DNA of 64,000 bases from Diprion similis. Its lineage: Eukaryota > Arthropoda > Insecta > Hymenoptera > Diprionidae. The notes below the pieces were generated by a model. That model did not search any database. It saw nothing but the letters and a program-made list of their open reading frames with translations, and was not told where the DNA came from. Every line of letters begins with the position of its first letter. The first letter of the stretch is position 1. The position numbers and the translations under genes were made by a program. The stretch lies in the NCBI RefSeq assembly GCF_021155765.1, contig NC_060114.1:11189001-11253000 (forward strand), given 5' to 3'. Positions 36,678 to 50,322 of the stretch are shown here, piece after piece.

Positions 36678-39600
36678 ATGGGGTTTAAGGACCATTTCGA
36701 AATTGTTTTCAACAGTCCCGTGTATTATGCGGGACAAACGATAACGGGAAAGCTAATAGTCGAACTGAAAAAACCGAAGAAGATAAAAGGTTGCGTAAAA
36801 TTAGAAAAATAAACATTTTTAAATTACTTACGTGTAAAATTATTTCGCAAACATCATGTGAGCTCTCTTCCTTTCTTGATTTCGCTTTCAGGACTATACT
36901 TGAAATACTTTGGCAAAGGATCTGTACACTGGAACGAAGGTTGGGGTACAACAATGGTGTCGCATTCGAACCTAGAAATATACTTGATGCAATATCAACT
37001 AGTTTGCGGAAGTAAGTACCGTAAAAAACAAATGGAAAAAAAAAATCAAAAACTTTCCGTCATCTGAAAATAATCAACTCCACATCAAGACTCCGGATCT
37101 TGAGATACGAAAAAATTCTTGGCTCGTGCAGATGAGACAGATGAGTACGAGCTAACGGAAGGTAGACATGTCTTTGGATTCAACTGCCAACTGCCGGCAG
37201 ATCTCCCCTCTAGCTTCGAGGGACACTTTGGACGCATCAGCTACTCCGTCAAAGCCATAATCGACCGCCCTTTGAAGAACGACTACGTCGCAAAACAGCC
37301 ACTGACAATTGTGTCGATATTTGACCTGAATCGATGTTCCCTCGCAGCGGTGAGCAGGGATAAAGGATTAACTGGAAAAGCTTTGAGTTAGAACGTTACT
37401 CCAATTCCGATAAATAATTTGAATTCTTTCTTTTTTCATGGCTCGAATCAGGTGCCGGTAGAAGAGCAGAACAGCAAGACATTTTGGGGACACCCGAAGT
37501 CTCTGAACATGTCAGTCAACATTCCTGTCCGAGGATTCGTTCCTGGACAGGTAATACCGATCAAAGTATTACTGAGCAACGAATCTGAAGTTCCGGTCAA
37601 GAGTTTGGAGGCTACTTTGAAACAGGTTAGTTTTAATTTCTTTCCTTATCTGGCATACTGGGTTATCGCAACGCGTGACACGTCAAAACAATCGTTCGTC
37701 ATTACTTAAGTGGAATAGAATCTCGAACTGGTGTCAACATAAACCGTGTATAATCGTTAATCCTTTTCACTTGAGTAAAGAAATTATTTTTACGTGTGTG
37801 GAATTGACGTTGATAATGATGAAAAATAAATTCTGCATTTATGAAACATAATAGGATCGCGAAAAAGTATCTGCAGAAAGAATCGGTATCTTATCCGACC
37901 TCTTTGAATGAGAAGAATTTTTAGTTTTTGGTAACCAGAAATGAGTACTAGCAATTGATAGTTGATAGTAATTTGGTATTCTTGTCTGAAAATCAATCAA
38001 AAATACTTTCTAAAAATGAAAAAGCGTTCCCTGACCTTCGAGTAACTTTGGATGATTTTTTTTTTTTATATTTCGTGAAGAATATACCTGTAAGATTTGA
38101 AAATATGTGTGTTTAAAATTACTTGAACGGAACATTTTGCTTTCAATGTATATTATACATCCAGTAATAAATAGTTAACTTGTGTAATTTCTCATGAATT
38201 TCAGTCACATGTGGGATTTATTCCTGCACTTGATATTTTCGTTGTAATTACAAGTTTTACAACGTTTGATAGTGTAAAGTTTTTCTGATGAAGTATTCTC
38301 GACGGTCACTTGTTGAAGTAATGAAACATGATACGACGTTGTGATAATATGAAGAACTAATAACTACACCTACCGACCGTTATCATTTCACTATTTGTAA
38401 CGATGAATTGTGAAGTGCATAATAATAATTAGCAAAAAGTTCCAACTTCAAGACAACGGGCGTCGTGATAACAACGCTATTAATCAATCGATCAAAATCT
38501 TATCAACGCGATAGTTAATGTAAGTTGGTGTACCTATTCGACCTATTCAAAGAAAATACTTTGATATTATCTTGATATTTAAATGACACAGTTGGCAGTT
38601 ATCTCTTTTTTTAAACATCCATATGCATAGTGGATCTCTAATATACATATAAAGAAATGCACGATATCTACTATCGGATTAACGCGCGTGATGTATATCG
38701 ATTTCTTGTCTATGAATATCCATGCACCAAAAGAGAGCTTCAAATTGTACAAACCGACAGCAATTCAGTCCATTCGTTCACTCCGAATTTCATCCGGTAT
38801 CTACATATTTGGTCCTTCTTGAGTGGCTGTCTATATTGCCTAGGACTTGGACTTTTTATATGGAGCAAAACAAAATGTTCACATGATAGTTTCTAATATT
38901 TTTCGTGGTACGTAAAGAGGATTAGATGTCACGAAAATAATGTCGACTAAAGGTATTAATTTCTTTCCCGCAAAATCCATGATATCTCCGATGACGATCC
39001 ATGTGGATAGCTACTAGAGTTTGCTAGATGTATAACAAGTGAACATTTGGATGTCTATTAGAGCTTTATTACATTTGATTACGGTTGAAGTGTCATGGTT
39101 GTCCATGGAACGTCCTTTAAAGACAAATCTTCCTTGTGGACAAGCATTTGGTTTCCCGTGACTGAAGATTGTTTAAATACCATACTTACAGAAGGTGGTG
39201 TTTCACGCGATCAGGAAATCAAGTCCCATGAAGGTGTTCGTCTTCAAAAATGAGTACCCAGTCGAAGAGGGTATCGGCAACAAAGAGGTACACCTCAATT
39301 TTCAGGTACCACCGTTGCCACCCTCTTTTCTCCAGTTCTGTAGTATAATCGATCTGAGATACCAGCTGGACATAAAAGCCAAGGTCAGTGGCTGTCACCG
39401 AAGTCTCAAGCTTCCAATCGAACTTATAATAGGAAACATTCCGTTGGTGGCCTACGAGATGCCGATCTTTGGTAACCAGCCATTGTGCGATGTGCCTGGC
39501 CTCTCACCACTGTGCAATCAATTCTCGGATAATCGACCACCACCTTACACTGTAATTTTTCCTCCATCGATGGAATACGGCGATTTGCGTGAGTGTAAAA

Positions 39601-39816
39601 GTCTAATCAGTCCGAGTAAGTTTCAACCGAAGTGACCCCTGATCAATCGTTCATCTTGTTTCAGCTCCACCGTCCTACGAAGAAAGTATTAGACACGGAA
39701 GACTCGATAGAGAAGGACCGCGAGAAGATTCGAACAGCAATGCAGAGACCAGAGAATTTTTACCTTTGTATCCTGTGTACAGATTTGAAACCGCTAGAGC
39801 GCAAACTGTGGGATAG
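36678..39816 (+). CDS. Arrestin domain-containing protein (alpha-arrestin), paralogue A, 6 exons
   Basis: Exons 36678-36789, 36892-37011, 37132-37349, 37452-37625, 39192-39615 and 39665-39816. All introns are GT-AG and all phases agree, giving 399 aa. The N-terminal arrestin domain (residues ~1-150) starts MGFKDHFEIVFNSPVYYAGQ and has the family motif GQTITGKL. The C-terminal arrestin domain (~165-300) contains FWGHPKSLNM and RGFVPGQVIPIKV. Two canonical PPxY motifs lie in the tail: PPPY at 324-327 and PPSY at 351-354. In this family PPxY recruits NEDD4-type WW-domain ubiquitin ligases to membrane cargo, so the protein is probably an adaptor for ubiquitination and endocytosis of receptors or transporters. 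It is homologous to animal ARRDC2/3/4 and TXNIP, not to visual arrestins. Exons 3 and 4 match paralogue B in length exactly (218 and 174 nt). The exact orthologue is uncertain. Confidence 0.93.
38613..39111 (-). repeat. Dispersed repeat, long inverted copy inside arrestin A intron 4
   Basis: Its end blocks (38613-38639 and 39092-39111) match exactly, in inverse orientation, the ends of the shorter copy at 32487-32604. Here they lie 499 bp apart instead of 118. It makes up a third of an intron that is far longer (1.57 kb) than the others in this gene (~100 bp). No coding capacity is seen. The plus frame at 38657-38896 has no domain. Confidence 0.6.
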
Positions 39817-40279
39817 TTATTTCTGAGCAATTATTATAATTTCCATTCGTCGAACTGGAGTTCGAGAAGTTAGACTTCTCGTGGACGGTTTCCGATGCAT
39901 TTCACTTTGGAAACTCTTACTTGTGGTCTCTGGACAGAGAGAAAATCAAAGTACCATCGAATGTCCAAGACATTCCTTCGATGAAGTTGTCTCTGAAAAA
40001 TTGAGAACGAACCCCTCGATATTCTTCACTGGAATTTATTTACGAATCATCAAATACACAGAGTAGAAGGATTGTTAATGATTTTTTATCGAAGATCACA
40101 AAGAATCAAATTTTATCGGGAATAATGTGTTCTATAGGTGGTAACGTTGTTTTTCGCCCTTACATAACCTAACGGCTTGGTTATCTTTACCTTCTCATTT
40201 TTGAACTTATTAGCTTCTCGCTGTTTAGATTCAGACGTGATGGATTTTAAATGATGTTTAAGTTTTCCGTCGGACTGTT

Positions 40280-40285
40280 AATAAA
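40280..40285 (+). promoter_or_regulatory. Poly(A) signal of arrestin A
   Basis: AATAAA 464 bp after the stop of arrestin A, the first canonical hexamer downstream on that strand that I noticed. Confidence 0.5.
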
Positions 40286-43200
40286 CTGCTTGAAACAGGA
40301 AGTTTCGACAGAAATTAATCAACTTACTTGATCGTCTTACACATGGGGCACATCAAATGGTAATCAACTTTGCTGAATTATCGATTTTTTGCAAACATAA
40401 ATCTGAAGTCAGTAAGTTTAATATACTAACAGTTTAATGACTACATAAATATACATTACTTACTGATATCTTTTTATTCTTATATAAAAGATCTTTCTCG
40501 TTCTAAAGCGATACATCGCATGTCCAATGGTATAAGGACGTGTGCGCCATTTATTACACGACCTTTTACCACCCCGCGTAAGGGTAACAAGACGTAATTT
40601 AATCCCCTTCCTGTTTACGCGAAAAACACGAAGATACATTCAAAATCGTTGAAATTGAAAAATGGATCAGCCAACGGTAAAAGATCGTAAGTACTGTTGG
40701 TTATACCCTTTCATCACGAACTAGGTATACGAAAAATAATCACCTTCACTAATGGCGTACCTTGTCCCGTTACGTTTGATATTATTTTTTGATGAATAAA
40801 ATTTTTCCTTTGTGATAAAGAATAATTGGCAGATTCCACTTTATACGGTTAATTTGCGGTCATTTATCGAGGAAATATAAGATTTCATAAATTCTTCCCG
40901 GAATCAATAAATGTTCACATTGAGAAGGTTTTTGCGATGTTTACGAAAAAATACAGAAACGGCAGATGCGTCCTTATATCCAATTTATAAATATGATAGC
41001 TATATATTTTAATGCCGAAAGGGGGAATCTTACAAACATAAGGTATTTTGCTTTTATTCATCTATTACGCGAATTTCAATGTGAATATGCGTTTTGAGCG
41101 TTTTCACACCTTTTTACTACCAAATTCGCCATTAGACAGGTGATATGCTGCCTTAGACGTACGAGTACTGCTAAGAATATATTTCTTTCCTAAGTTAGGT
41201 ATCCGGAGGGTGAAAACCAACCTAATGTTTTTTTTTTTTTTTTTTTTTTTGGAAATTGTATTTCTTGCGCAATTTTTATATTACTCGTTAAATAAATAAT
41301 TACTAATTTCTTATTTTTCTGTGATTATGCGATACCAATTCTTTTCTACGAGTTACTGTAAGCCAGGATCGCCAATGGTGACAGGATTTTTGTTCAATTT
41401 TTGTTCACAGTTTCTGTCTGAATAAACATTCCATTGTAGACAATATTTATAGTAGACAGTGAAGAATCATAAGGGAGTGAGAATAAGTTACAGAATTATT
41501 TCTGAGCTTAGCTGAGTATCATCTGAATTCAGTGAAAATAAATTTGATGTGTTACTCGAACTATACAACAACAAATTTCCAGTTGAGCTGATAATTTTTA
41601 AAATATTGTGTTGGTGCTCTGAAGCACTGCTTGAAAAAATACAGTTTTCGTTGAAATTTGGTTGAAATTTAGTAAAACAATGTTCAATAGTCGAAATTTT
41701 TTCGATGAAATATAAATTTGATGCCGAGTGTTATTTGTACCAAAATTTGATATAAAATCTGAGAGGTTAAGGGAAAATTCGTTGATGCAGGAATCAAGAG
41801 TGAATATGACCCTTGTAATGTTTGGGAAATGGAAAGTGTGTAAAAAAAAAGAAAAGAAAACGATAAGCTTTGCGTAAGGCTCTTGTAGTCACGTTCGAAA
41901 GGTAAACGCAATGAGCGAAGTACGTAACCGAAGCGAGAAAATACGAAAGTAATATTCGCGCACGAGGAAACGCGGTTGGTATACCTGTTGTGGTATAATA
42001 AGTTTGGGCAATGTGTATTTACACGTTGGTAAAATTAAAATTCCTCAAGTGTAGAAAAGCAGTCTGCAACGGCAACCCGAAGGAGAGCTCTGTTTAATTA
42101 ATGACCAGACTAATTAAAAGCCAGAAGAAAAATATTCCCACTTGCCTGAGCTACCCCAGCGCACCATTCGCTTTTTCCCACACAAAATGGATACTAAGAA
42201 GGCTCTTTAAGCTACTCTGCATTAATTCATAACTTTTTTGATACTGTTAACGACTTTTCCGTTTCAAATTCCCGAACTGCAGATACTATTTGTCCTGATC
42301 AAGTGCGCAAAATTCGGTTTTTCGCACTGGTGTGGAAATGATAATGTACCATTTTGCGCACTGATTTAGGTGCGCAAAATCTAATTAGGAAAAATAGAAC
42401 GCCCAACAGGTATGTGAATCATGTATTTTGCAAACTAGTTACGCAATCTACTATGGGATGATCTTGAAGCTATTTTCTTTTTTGTCTGTTAGACTAAAAA
42501 CAGCCGTTCTCATCCCGATGGCTGACAACCTGACCGGGAAATTTGCTTTTAGCCAGTATCACGTAGTGTCCCAATCACCGACGGATGTAGACGATATTTG
42601 AAATGCGTTGTTATTCTGAAATGCGCACGTATTTCAGGACTGGAAGACTAAACATCGAGAAGCACATATACGTTTCAGCAATATGGAATACGGAAGAGAG
42701 GTCGCAAGAGCCCCATATTAATATGGAACGACATGCACAGGCGTTTATCTGACAGTCAATCATTCGGCTTTGATGAGACTATAAATAAACCAACTTTTCC
42801 ACTCACCCCAAGGCAACGGTTTTCGGTGAAACCTCCCGCGACTGTAACGCGATCTTTGAGTAAATAGAGGCATTTTTTCTCTTGTGTTAAAAAGGATCGG
42901 GGAAAAAGAGGGTCATCCCTTCCCCACGATGGAAGAAGGATGGATGGAAAAATGAAAAATAAAATTGAGACAGGCTTGAAAGTAATCATGCGTCAGAATA
43001 AACTAAACATTGCATATCCGATGAAACTCGTGGCAACGCGATGTGCATTCCAACGTTTATTTTACCTCCTTCTCACTCCGTGAGGAATGCAAAATAAAAC
43101 TTGTACGTAGTGCAGTTTTGTCCTTTAAATAGAAGGTTACAAACGGAGTGTATAAAAGTGCGCGGAGTGAGGGATGAGGTAGTTTTTAGATCTTCGTTGG

Positions 43201-46200
43201 GAGATCATCGCTCGACAGGAAACTCTGTTTGTTAATCACAATAATGTTTATAGCGGTTTTAACAACATGTGGGTATCGTAATGTTTCACTAGGATATTCA
43301 ACCCGACTATTACTCCGTCGTGAAGCGATTAGACGGTGAATAATCTTTCGTTGATTTTTTTTTTCTTCAACCCAATTTGCATAAACAAACCTTGATGTCA
43401 GTCACGTAATTTTCTACCCTTGAAGCATCCTGCGTAGTTAGATCGCTCATCGACTCAAATGTTGAACAATTTAACGCGGTAAAAATTTGTGATTGCGAAT
43501 GAAAAAGAGAATCCTCACTTCTTATATCCAAGACATCGTGTCAAAATTCTTATCTTGAACCGATTTATACGAGATAAGTAATCAGTTACAGTAGAGTAAT
43601 CGGTTCCGTAAAGACTAATAGAATATTAATGACAGGAGAATCGATCATCGGTAGCAATAAATAGCCGTGAGGTTGGTCAAGTTCAAGGTCAATCTGGACC
43701 AGCAAGTTTATCACTCAGGATAAATGGTATCAGGAAAATTGATTGCCAAAGCCTACGAGACAATGATGGTATCACGGATTTTGATGCATACGCGTAAGGT
43801 CGTATATATTTACACCGATCGATTCACTGATAAGGCTTTCAGAAAAAGATATTCGTTCGAATTCGCATTCATGTCGGCCGATTCTTAAATCCATTCACAA
43901 TTTTCAAGATTATGGTTAAATAATTCAAGCCACAGTATTCCACATTGGTAGACTTGTGCAAAATTGATCTAATCGTAAAATCTAGTCGAGTACTAAACGA
44001 TAGTGTTTGAAACCAAGTTTCTAACTTTGAGAACTTCCCAACCCGAAGAAAGGATATCCGGTAAGACGGTACTCAAATGTTTAACTAAATAACTTTTTAC
44101 TAATCTAATATATGATGAAAACGTACGAATAAGCATCGAATTATGATAGATTTGCAATTACTGAGGTTGTTCCATGGCTGCCTTTCGCCATGATGTAAGT
44201 AAGGTACGTCTCTTAACGAGGTTTCATTTAAGGAGGCTTGGAATTTGGAGTACGCATCTCAACACCTCACAGATAAAACTGAAGAGCGTTTACTATACAA
44301 ACGTCGTGTACACGTGTTTTTCTTCAAACGCTAACTGAAGTCGATAAATTTAATTTTCTAAGTAGTCTCGAAGGACTGCTGTCAAAGAAACGATAAATCT
44401 GCCTTGAAAATTGAAATATAGTTGCTCAAGTACCGTTGAACCGTTCAACCCTTCAACACCTCACCATTAGCGTCTTCAAATTTATATGACACTGAATACG
44501 TGTAATTCGCATTAATTCAATGATGTTTATTTTATCCGCAGCGTTCTTTAGGTTTTATTATTAATTATATTTTTATAGTATAAACCTTTTTTTTAGGCAG
44601 TAGCATTTCAACATTGTTACATGAATTCTTTCTCTGTTATTCGTAAGTTTAGGCTACGCGGTTATAAGAAACTAAAAATATCACGAGCACACACCGTTAG
44701 TGATGATAAAAATTTTCTCAATTGGGCTCAATTCGCTTTTATTTCGCTGTTGAGACGAATATTTTGATCCGAATATTTTTCAATATCTCGGAACATCGAC
44801 TAAAAATGTACGATAATTTATCACGTATCATGATATAAAACCTCTGACTAATCGAATGTGTGGAAGATTTACCTCATGTTCAACATTTTATTGCAAGCCA
44901 TTCGTATAATGCATTCCGTGAATTATTTCGACATTTTGATAGTTGTGATAAATAAGATAAACGTTATTTTAGTTGAAACGTACGAAGTAATGGATTGATT
45001 TAACTATGTTAGTCGATCGAAGGCATGGACGTATAAAATCTCAATTTTCTAGTACATCAAGCTATTCATTTATTTAGTTCAAAAATTCAAAACATATTAC
45101 ATGTGATATCTAGACTGATCGGACTTTCTAATAAATGATAGTAATTGACGTGAATAATAATCAGAATAATCAACAATCTGGTATATTGACTTTAAATCGT
45201 TCAAGCTTTTAACGACAGCAAACTATTTATAGCAAGGAAGTGTGTTACGTAACGTGGCTAATTTGTAACTACCTGTCAAAATCTAATACAAAAGTAAGTA
45301 TAAATCATAAATCTATCCATTTTTTGAGGTATGTGTTTCTTCACTTTTCTTCTTTACTTTAACCACTATACATTTCATAGCTTTAATTCGTACGATTGTA
45401 TTTTTTCTTTTTTTGATTTACATAATCTCGGGAGTTTTTTCTGAAATTCTCATTCCTAGCCATTTTACTACTAACAACTATCGTCTTGATCTTAAAACTG
45501 TTGTAATTCTGCATAGAATTATTTGTAAATTCAAAGTTTACCGGTTTTCAAATTCGGAACAGTGAGTGATATAGACGAATGAAAAACAAAATACGAGCGA
45601 TTGCATTTTGGAGTATTGCCGTATGCTGTTATTGCAACGAAATCGGAAATGGCGATGATTCGACGCTAGGTGAAAACGCATTGAATTCCTCGTGCAAATG
45701 TATGAATATACGTGTGCCTGTGTGTCTGTGAAGGGAAGATCGTTAACCACGAAACGATTTTTGCCTTTTGAAACGAGGTTTGATGGGAGCAGCTATCACC
45801 GTACGATACAGCTCTCCTATACAGGATATCAAAGTTTATTATTCTAAAATTTCTTGCACCGCGAAACATCAAAGGAGCGCTTGAAAAATAATTCGCAAAA
45901 CATTAACCAAGGGCATTTCGTAAGCCCGTAGACGTGAGTACACGCGTGAGTATCCGATTGCTATAAATACATATACGTCTTTCGTGGTCGCACTCATATA
46001 GATAAAGATTTATAAAAAATGATACTATTCTTAGCGATACATTATTGAACGATCATAACTGTGAACGTATCAAAGGCTACAAATAAACGTCATTCAAGCG
46101 GCATCAGATGGTTCAACGCTTAAATTAGCGTGCCGGTTTCTAATATTAGTAAAAATCATTGAGAGCAAGCATATAAATAAACTAAATTCATACGAATTTT

Positions 46201-47892
46201 TTAACATTATATTTATGTGAGGTACGATAGCGATTCAAGAAAATATGAAAATGAATCTGTGCATGGTTTTTGAAATATATAGTTTTCAGAGTATGTCCTA
46301 GTAAAGCTATATCGCTGAAAGCCTCGCAGGACTCTAAATAAACAAACGTCATTAATTCTATGATATCGCAATAGTAAAATCGTAGAATTCATGCCGTTTT
46401 TTTATTTCTGAATCAAATGAAAATAAGTTTGAAGTGTTTTTGTTCATGATTGTGTGGTCTTCGATGTTTCAAGATACATACAACAACGTTGAAATCGACT
46501 AAAGCAACCCCTTAAAGAGAATCCATGCATATGAGGCAGCGAATTTCAATTCTTCGAGATTGTTGACGTAGTATGAATATAAAAAAGAATTTGCGAGAAA
46601 TTCGCATCTTCTGTAAAACTGTTTTACCTTGAATGGTACGGCATTAAAATTGTTTCTTGTTGAATAAATATCCATGAAATCCCCGCTTCCCAGACAAATG
46701 ATATTCGGATCAAAGATAATAATTGTCACTTCAGGGCGAGAACATTCGATTGCACGACTTGACTTCTTCGATGCGAGATGTCAAATGATCCCTCCACTGA
46801 AGTCACTTCTCTTCAAAATGTAAATCACAAGTTTAATAAGCTGACGAACACACATGGAATTACTTAAATGGTTACAAAAAGACAAAAAAATAAGATTTAT
46901 TAATTAACGATAAAAGTTGTATATTCTTTGTCAGTCTTCTTATTATCAACTAACGCCGATCGACATCGACCATAAAAAGCTCGTTACATAGCGAGACATT
47001 CTGTTAACGTACAAGTCTAAGTAACCCAACGGACTTTAGGTCTAACTATTCGGTATTCAGATTACGAGACATAAGTGGAAAAATTTTTATTAATATTTTT
47101 CTCATCGAATCGTCAATTGTCAATCGATCTAAATCTGATGGTTTGTACCATCATTCGAGTATATTAAGATGATGGTAGACCCAGTAATCTAATCAGCGTC
47201 ACACGGGTATACCACTTCCGGAAGTAATCCGATCGAAAGGTGTGTAAAAAATAAACAGAACGACTGAGTTACTTGATAGAGCATCGAGATCCAAAGATGA
47301 GCGTTTAAAGCGGTTAGCTTAAGGCGACGCGTGAATGCGGATGCATATATATGTGTATATATTACATATATAGATATACGCGTAAATTTGGCAAGTATGC
47401 GGGTGGCTTTGAGAGATTGATTGCCACATGTATACACGAGTATAGCATGCGATGCCCGTTAACAGATTTAGAGCAGCTGGAAAGAGGTCTAGTTCCTCGT
47501 CCAGATGGGTGGGAGTAAAGAAAACCCAACATCGCTGACCACGCCGACGAAGCAGTTTGAACTCCGAACGCCGGTCCTTGTGGTGCTCCGCGAAGTTCGC
47601 TCCCCTCGTGAAATTGAGAATTCGCGAGTCGAGGAGTCCGAAGTTTCAAAGAATTCTCCGAGCTTCCGCTACGTTCGTTTTGAATTCATCCCTTGCCTGC
47701 CCGTCGTTTTCCGTTACAAGTGATTCGAGGATCTCGAATAATAAAACTTTATTAAACAATACCGTGTACCGGATGTGCATCCGTCGTATGAATACTACAA
47801 ATCGCGTCGCGCGGGTTAGAAGTTAAGTGATTCGCTTATCTCAGTGAGAATTGGAGAACGGTATCTCAACAGTTTTGAAATCAGAGGTGAAA
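40286..47892. other. Gene-free stretch between arrestin paralogues
   Basis: 7.6 kb, AT-rich, with no supportable coding gene. It holds a poly(T) run (about 41230-41252), a small cluster of GTGCGCAAAAT words in both orientations (42303-42381) and a TATA-type promoter candidate at 43153. The upstream region of arrestin B (47.5-47.9 kb) is GC-richer and probably contains its promoter and 5' UTR; a TCAGTG initiator-like word is at 47842 without a clear TATA box. Confidence 0.5.
43153..43339 (+). promoter_or_regulatory. TATA promoter candidate with short downstream ORF
   Basis: TATAAAAG at 43153-43160 sits in a GC-richer context. About 90 bp later an ATG (43244) opens a 31-codon frame starting MFIAVLTTCGYR, hydrophobic like the start of a signal peptide, ending TGA at 43339. 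No convincing second exon was found, so this may be a chance TATA box. Confidence 0.2.
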
Positions 47893-50087
47893 ATGGGACT
47901 GAAAAAGTTTAAAATAATTTTAGACAGTCCGGTGTTCTTTGCGGGGCAAACAGTGAGAGGAAAATTGCGCTTGACGTTGGATAAGCCAACAAAGATTCGT
48001 GGTAAGTGATCAGAACGATGTGTAGAAAAATGTTTTGATCGATGTACGTAACGTTGTGAAAATTCTTAGGAATAAAATTGAAGTACAGCGGAGATGGAAG
48101 AGTTCGGTGGACGGAAATACACATGATAAACGGAAGTCCGGCCACTTACACCTATTCGGATGACGAGACTTACTTCAAACACGAAGAAATCGTTTTCAGT
48201 AGTAAGTGTAAAATAGAAGATTTATCTGGAAATTAAATCACTCCTGAATCAAATCGAAAAACTGTAATATATATGGTGGTTCATCTTACGTCGCAGGTTT
48301 TGACCTCAAAGATGAACTCGACGCTGGAGAACATGTTTTCGACTTTGAATCAGACCTGCCGAAGCATTTGCCAAACAGTTTTGAAGGTCGGTATGGGCGA
48401 ATCAGGTACTCTGTGAAAGGGGTAATCGATGTGCCGAAAAAACTAACTTCTAAAACAAAAGTGCCATTCACTGTAGTATCGCTCCTTGACCTCAACAGGG
48501 ACCCGATTGCGGCGGTAAGTTTTTTCTGATGACATGATAAAGAAAGAAAGAAGTCTTCGGAGTGCGAGTACAACTTCTTGAGACTTTTTATTCTTTCAGA
48601 ATCCAGTAAACGAGGAAAAATTCAAAACATTCTGGGGCCACCTCAAGCCTCTGATAGTAAAGTTGTCTCTTCCAGTGCGTGGTTATGTGCCTGGACAAGT
48701 GATACCAGTCAAAGCGTTGGTGACTAATGACACAGGGGTTGAAATCAAGAAACTGCGAGTTCAACTGAAGAAGGTAAACTTTGAATATACTCTCAATTTG
48801 AATCTCAACTTCACGAGAAAAGCACCTTATACCAAATTTAAGTTAGAGATCAGTTTTAAAAATTAATTCATCAGGCCTATCTGACAATTTCTAGTTGGCC
48901 AAAAACTTGCTTTGGCTTCCTTACAAAAACGTCGACAAGAATTCTTGACGTGTCTGTCTCACCTTGATAACTTCTCGACTAAAATGCCTGATTCTAGATC
49001 ACAAATTTTCACACTAAATTGAAGACTCAGGAGGTGAAGGAGGTGATAACTGAGTGTGACCTGCACCTGGAACATGGCCATGGTAAAGAGGAGGCTTCCG
49101 TCGATCTAAAGGTACCAGCCCTGCCCCCTTCACGGATGGAGTACTGTAAGATCATAGACATAGATTACAAAGTGATCGTTGAGGCCTGCGTCGAGAGCTG
49201 GTACCACAAGAACATGAAGACTGTGACCGATATCGTCATCGGCTCGGTGCCCTTGCTCTGCTACCAGATCCCTGTGGCTGCCTTTCCTTTGTCGAGGTCA
49301 CCACCAACCCTACATTCCGAGTTTCGTCCTCTCGGTGATCAGCCACCCGCGCAAGTCGCGTCACAACCTTACCAAGACATCTATGGTGGCGAAGTCGGTA
49401 AGTTTTAAGTCGGGAATTTTTAGAAAAGCAAAGAATTTCTTTTACTCACGATAATGTTATAAATAGAATTAATCGCTGTAAACAAAACGACATGCTTTAG
49501 CTAATAGTAAGCACATTCGTATATCAATCTCGAAAAGAATTTAGCTGTAAAAGTGTTTTTGCCATGACTATGACTGCATGGCCTGTTTTCTTGGTGGTCA
49601 ATCAACAGCTGTTCGTAGAATCGACTCAATCTCGTATCCCGCAGCGCTTCGGACACGGATAAAAAAATTTTCTATTAATATAAATACGTGTATAATTATG
49701 GGATCCAAGCCAGATCCGATAAGCGTCAAGGCATGTCAGGAAGGTTATTTAATGCCCTAATTTCGGTATGAAACAGCGATGAGACATGTTTTCAAGAATA
49801 TTTGGCAAGACCGATTCGATGAATTATCTATTTCCGACTGCTACCTGTGGCTGAATAAAATATGAACGAATTGCGTTCTTTCAGCGACTCCAATTTACGA
49901 AGAAACGATTGAGTACCCGTCGGAGAAGAGAGAAAAACACAAAAAGAAGGAAAAAGAGGAGGGAGATCAGAGTGCGAAGGCGGAAAATGTAGGCATTGAA
50001 GATGCCGACAGCGATGGGGAAGTGACGAGCTTCGCGCCATTGTATCCAGTTTTCAAATTTGGAACCCGGAACAATGACGCATCGTAG
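47893..50087 (+). CDS. Arrestin domain-containing protein (alpha-arrestin), paralogue B, 6 exons
   Basis: Exons 47893-48001, 48070-48201, 48297-48514, 48600-48773, 48998-49397 and 49885-50087. All introns are GT-AG with consistent phases, giving 411 aa. It starts MGLKKFKIILDSPVFFAGQ with the motif GQTVRGKL. The second arrestin fold carries FWGHLKPLIVKLSLPVRG and GYVPGQVIPVKALV. The exon number, the phases and the lengths of exons 3 and 4 equal those of paralogue A, 8 kb upstream on the same strand, so the pair arose by tandem duplication. The tail differs: I find no PPxY. The corresponding sites read SQPYQD and TPIYEE, and the last exon inserts a highly charged Lys/Glu stretch (residues ~358-372). 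Ligase recruitment through WW domains is therefore doubtful or must use another motif. Family function: membrane-protein trafficking adaptor. Confidence 0.93.
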
Positions 50088-50316
50088 AATGGGGGTCGAA
50101 GCTTTGTTTGCTATCCTAACACGTCACATACTCGATTTACGTCTACACGCGTCATTGTTTAAGAATTCCCGTCCGGTCGGTATTTCGGAACCCGTCAGCC
50201 AATATTTTCCTGCGAAGTACCGTTTAATGTGTATTGTATGCATGTATGTATGTTTTTACGTATGTATATATTTATGTTCTCCACATTATTCTTAATATCT
50301 ATTCGTTACCAAGATA

Positions 50317-50322
50317 AATAAA
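50317..50322 (+). promoter_or_regulatory. Poly(A) signal of arrestin B
   Basis: AATAAA 230 bp after the stop of arrestin B, followed within 15 bp by a GT-rich stretch (TGTTGTTCT), the usual arrangement of a cleavage site. Confidence 0.7.

Noticed and set aside
43170-43190. let-7-like word GATGAGGTAGTTTTTAG
   Set aside because: Only the TGAGGTAG seed is shared. The rest does not match let-7 and I see no paired hairpin arm.
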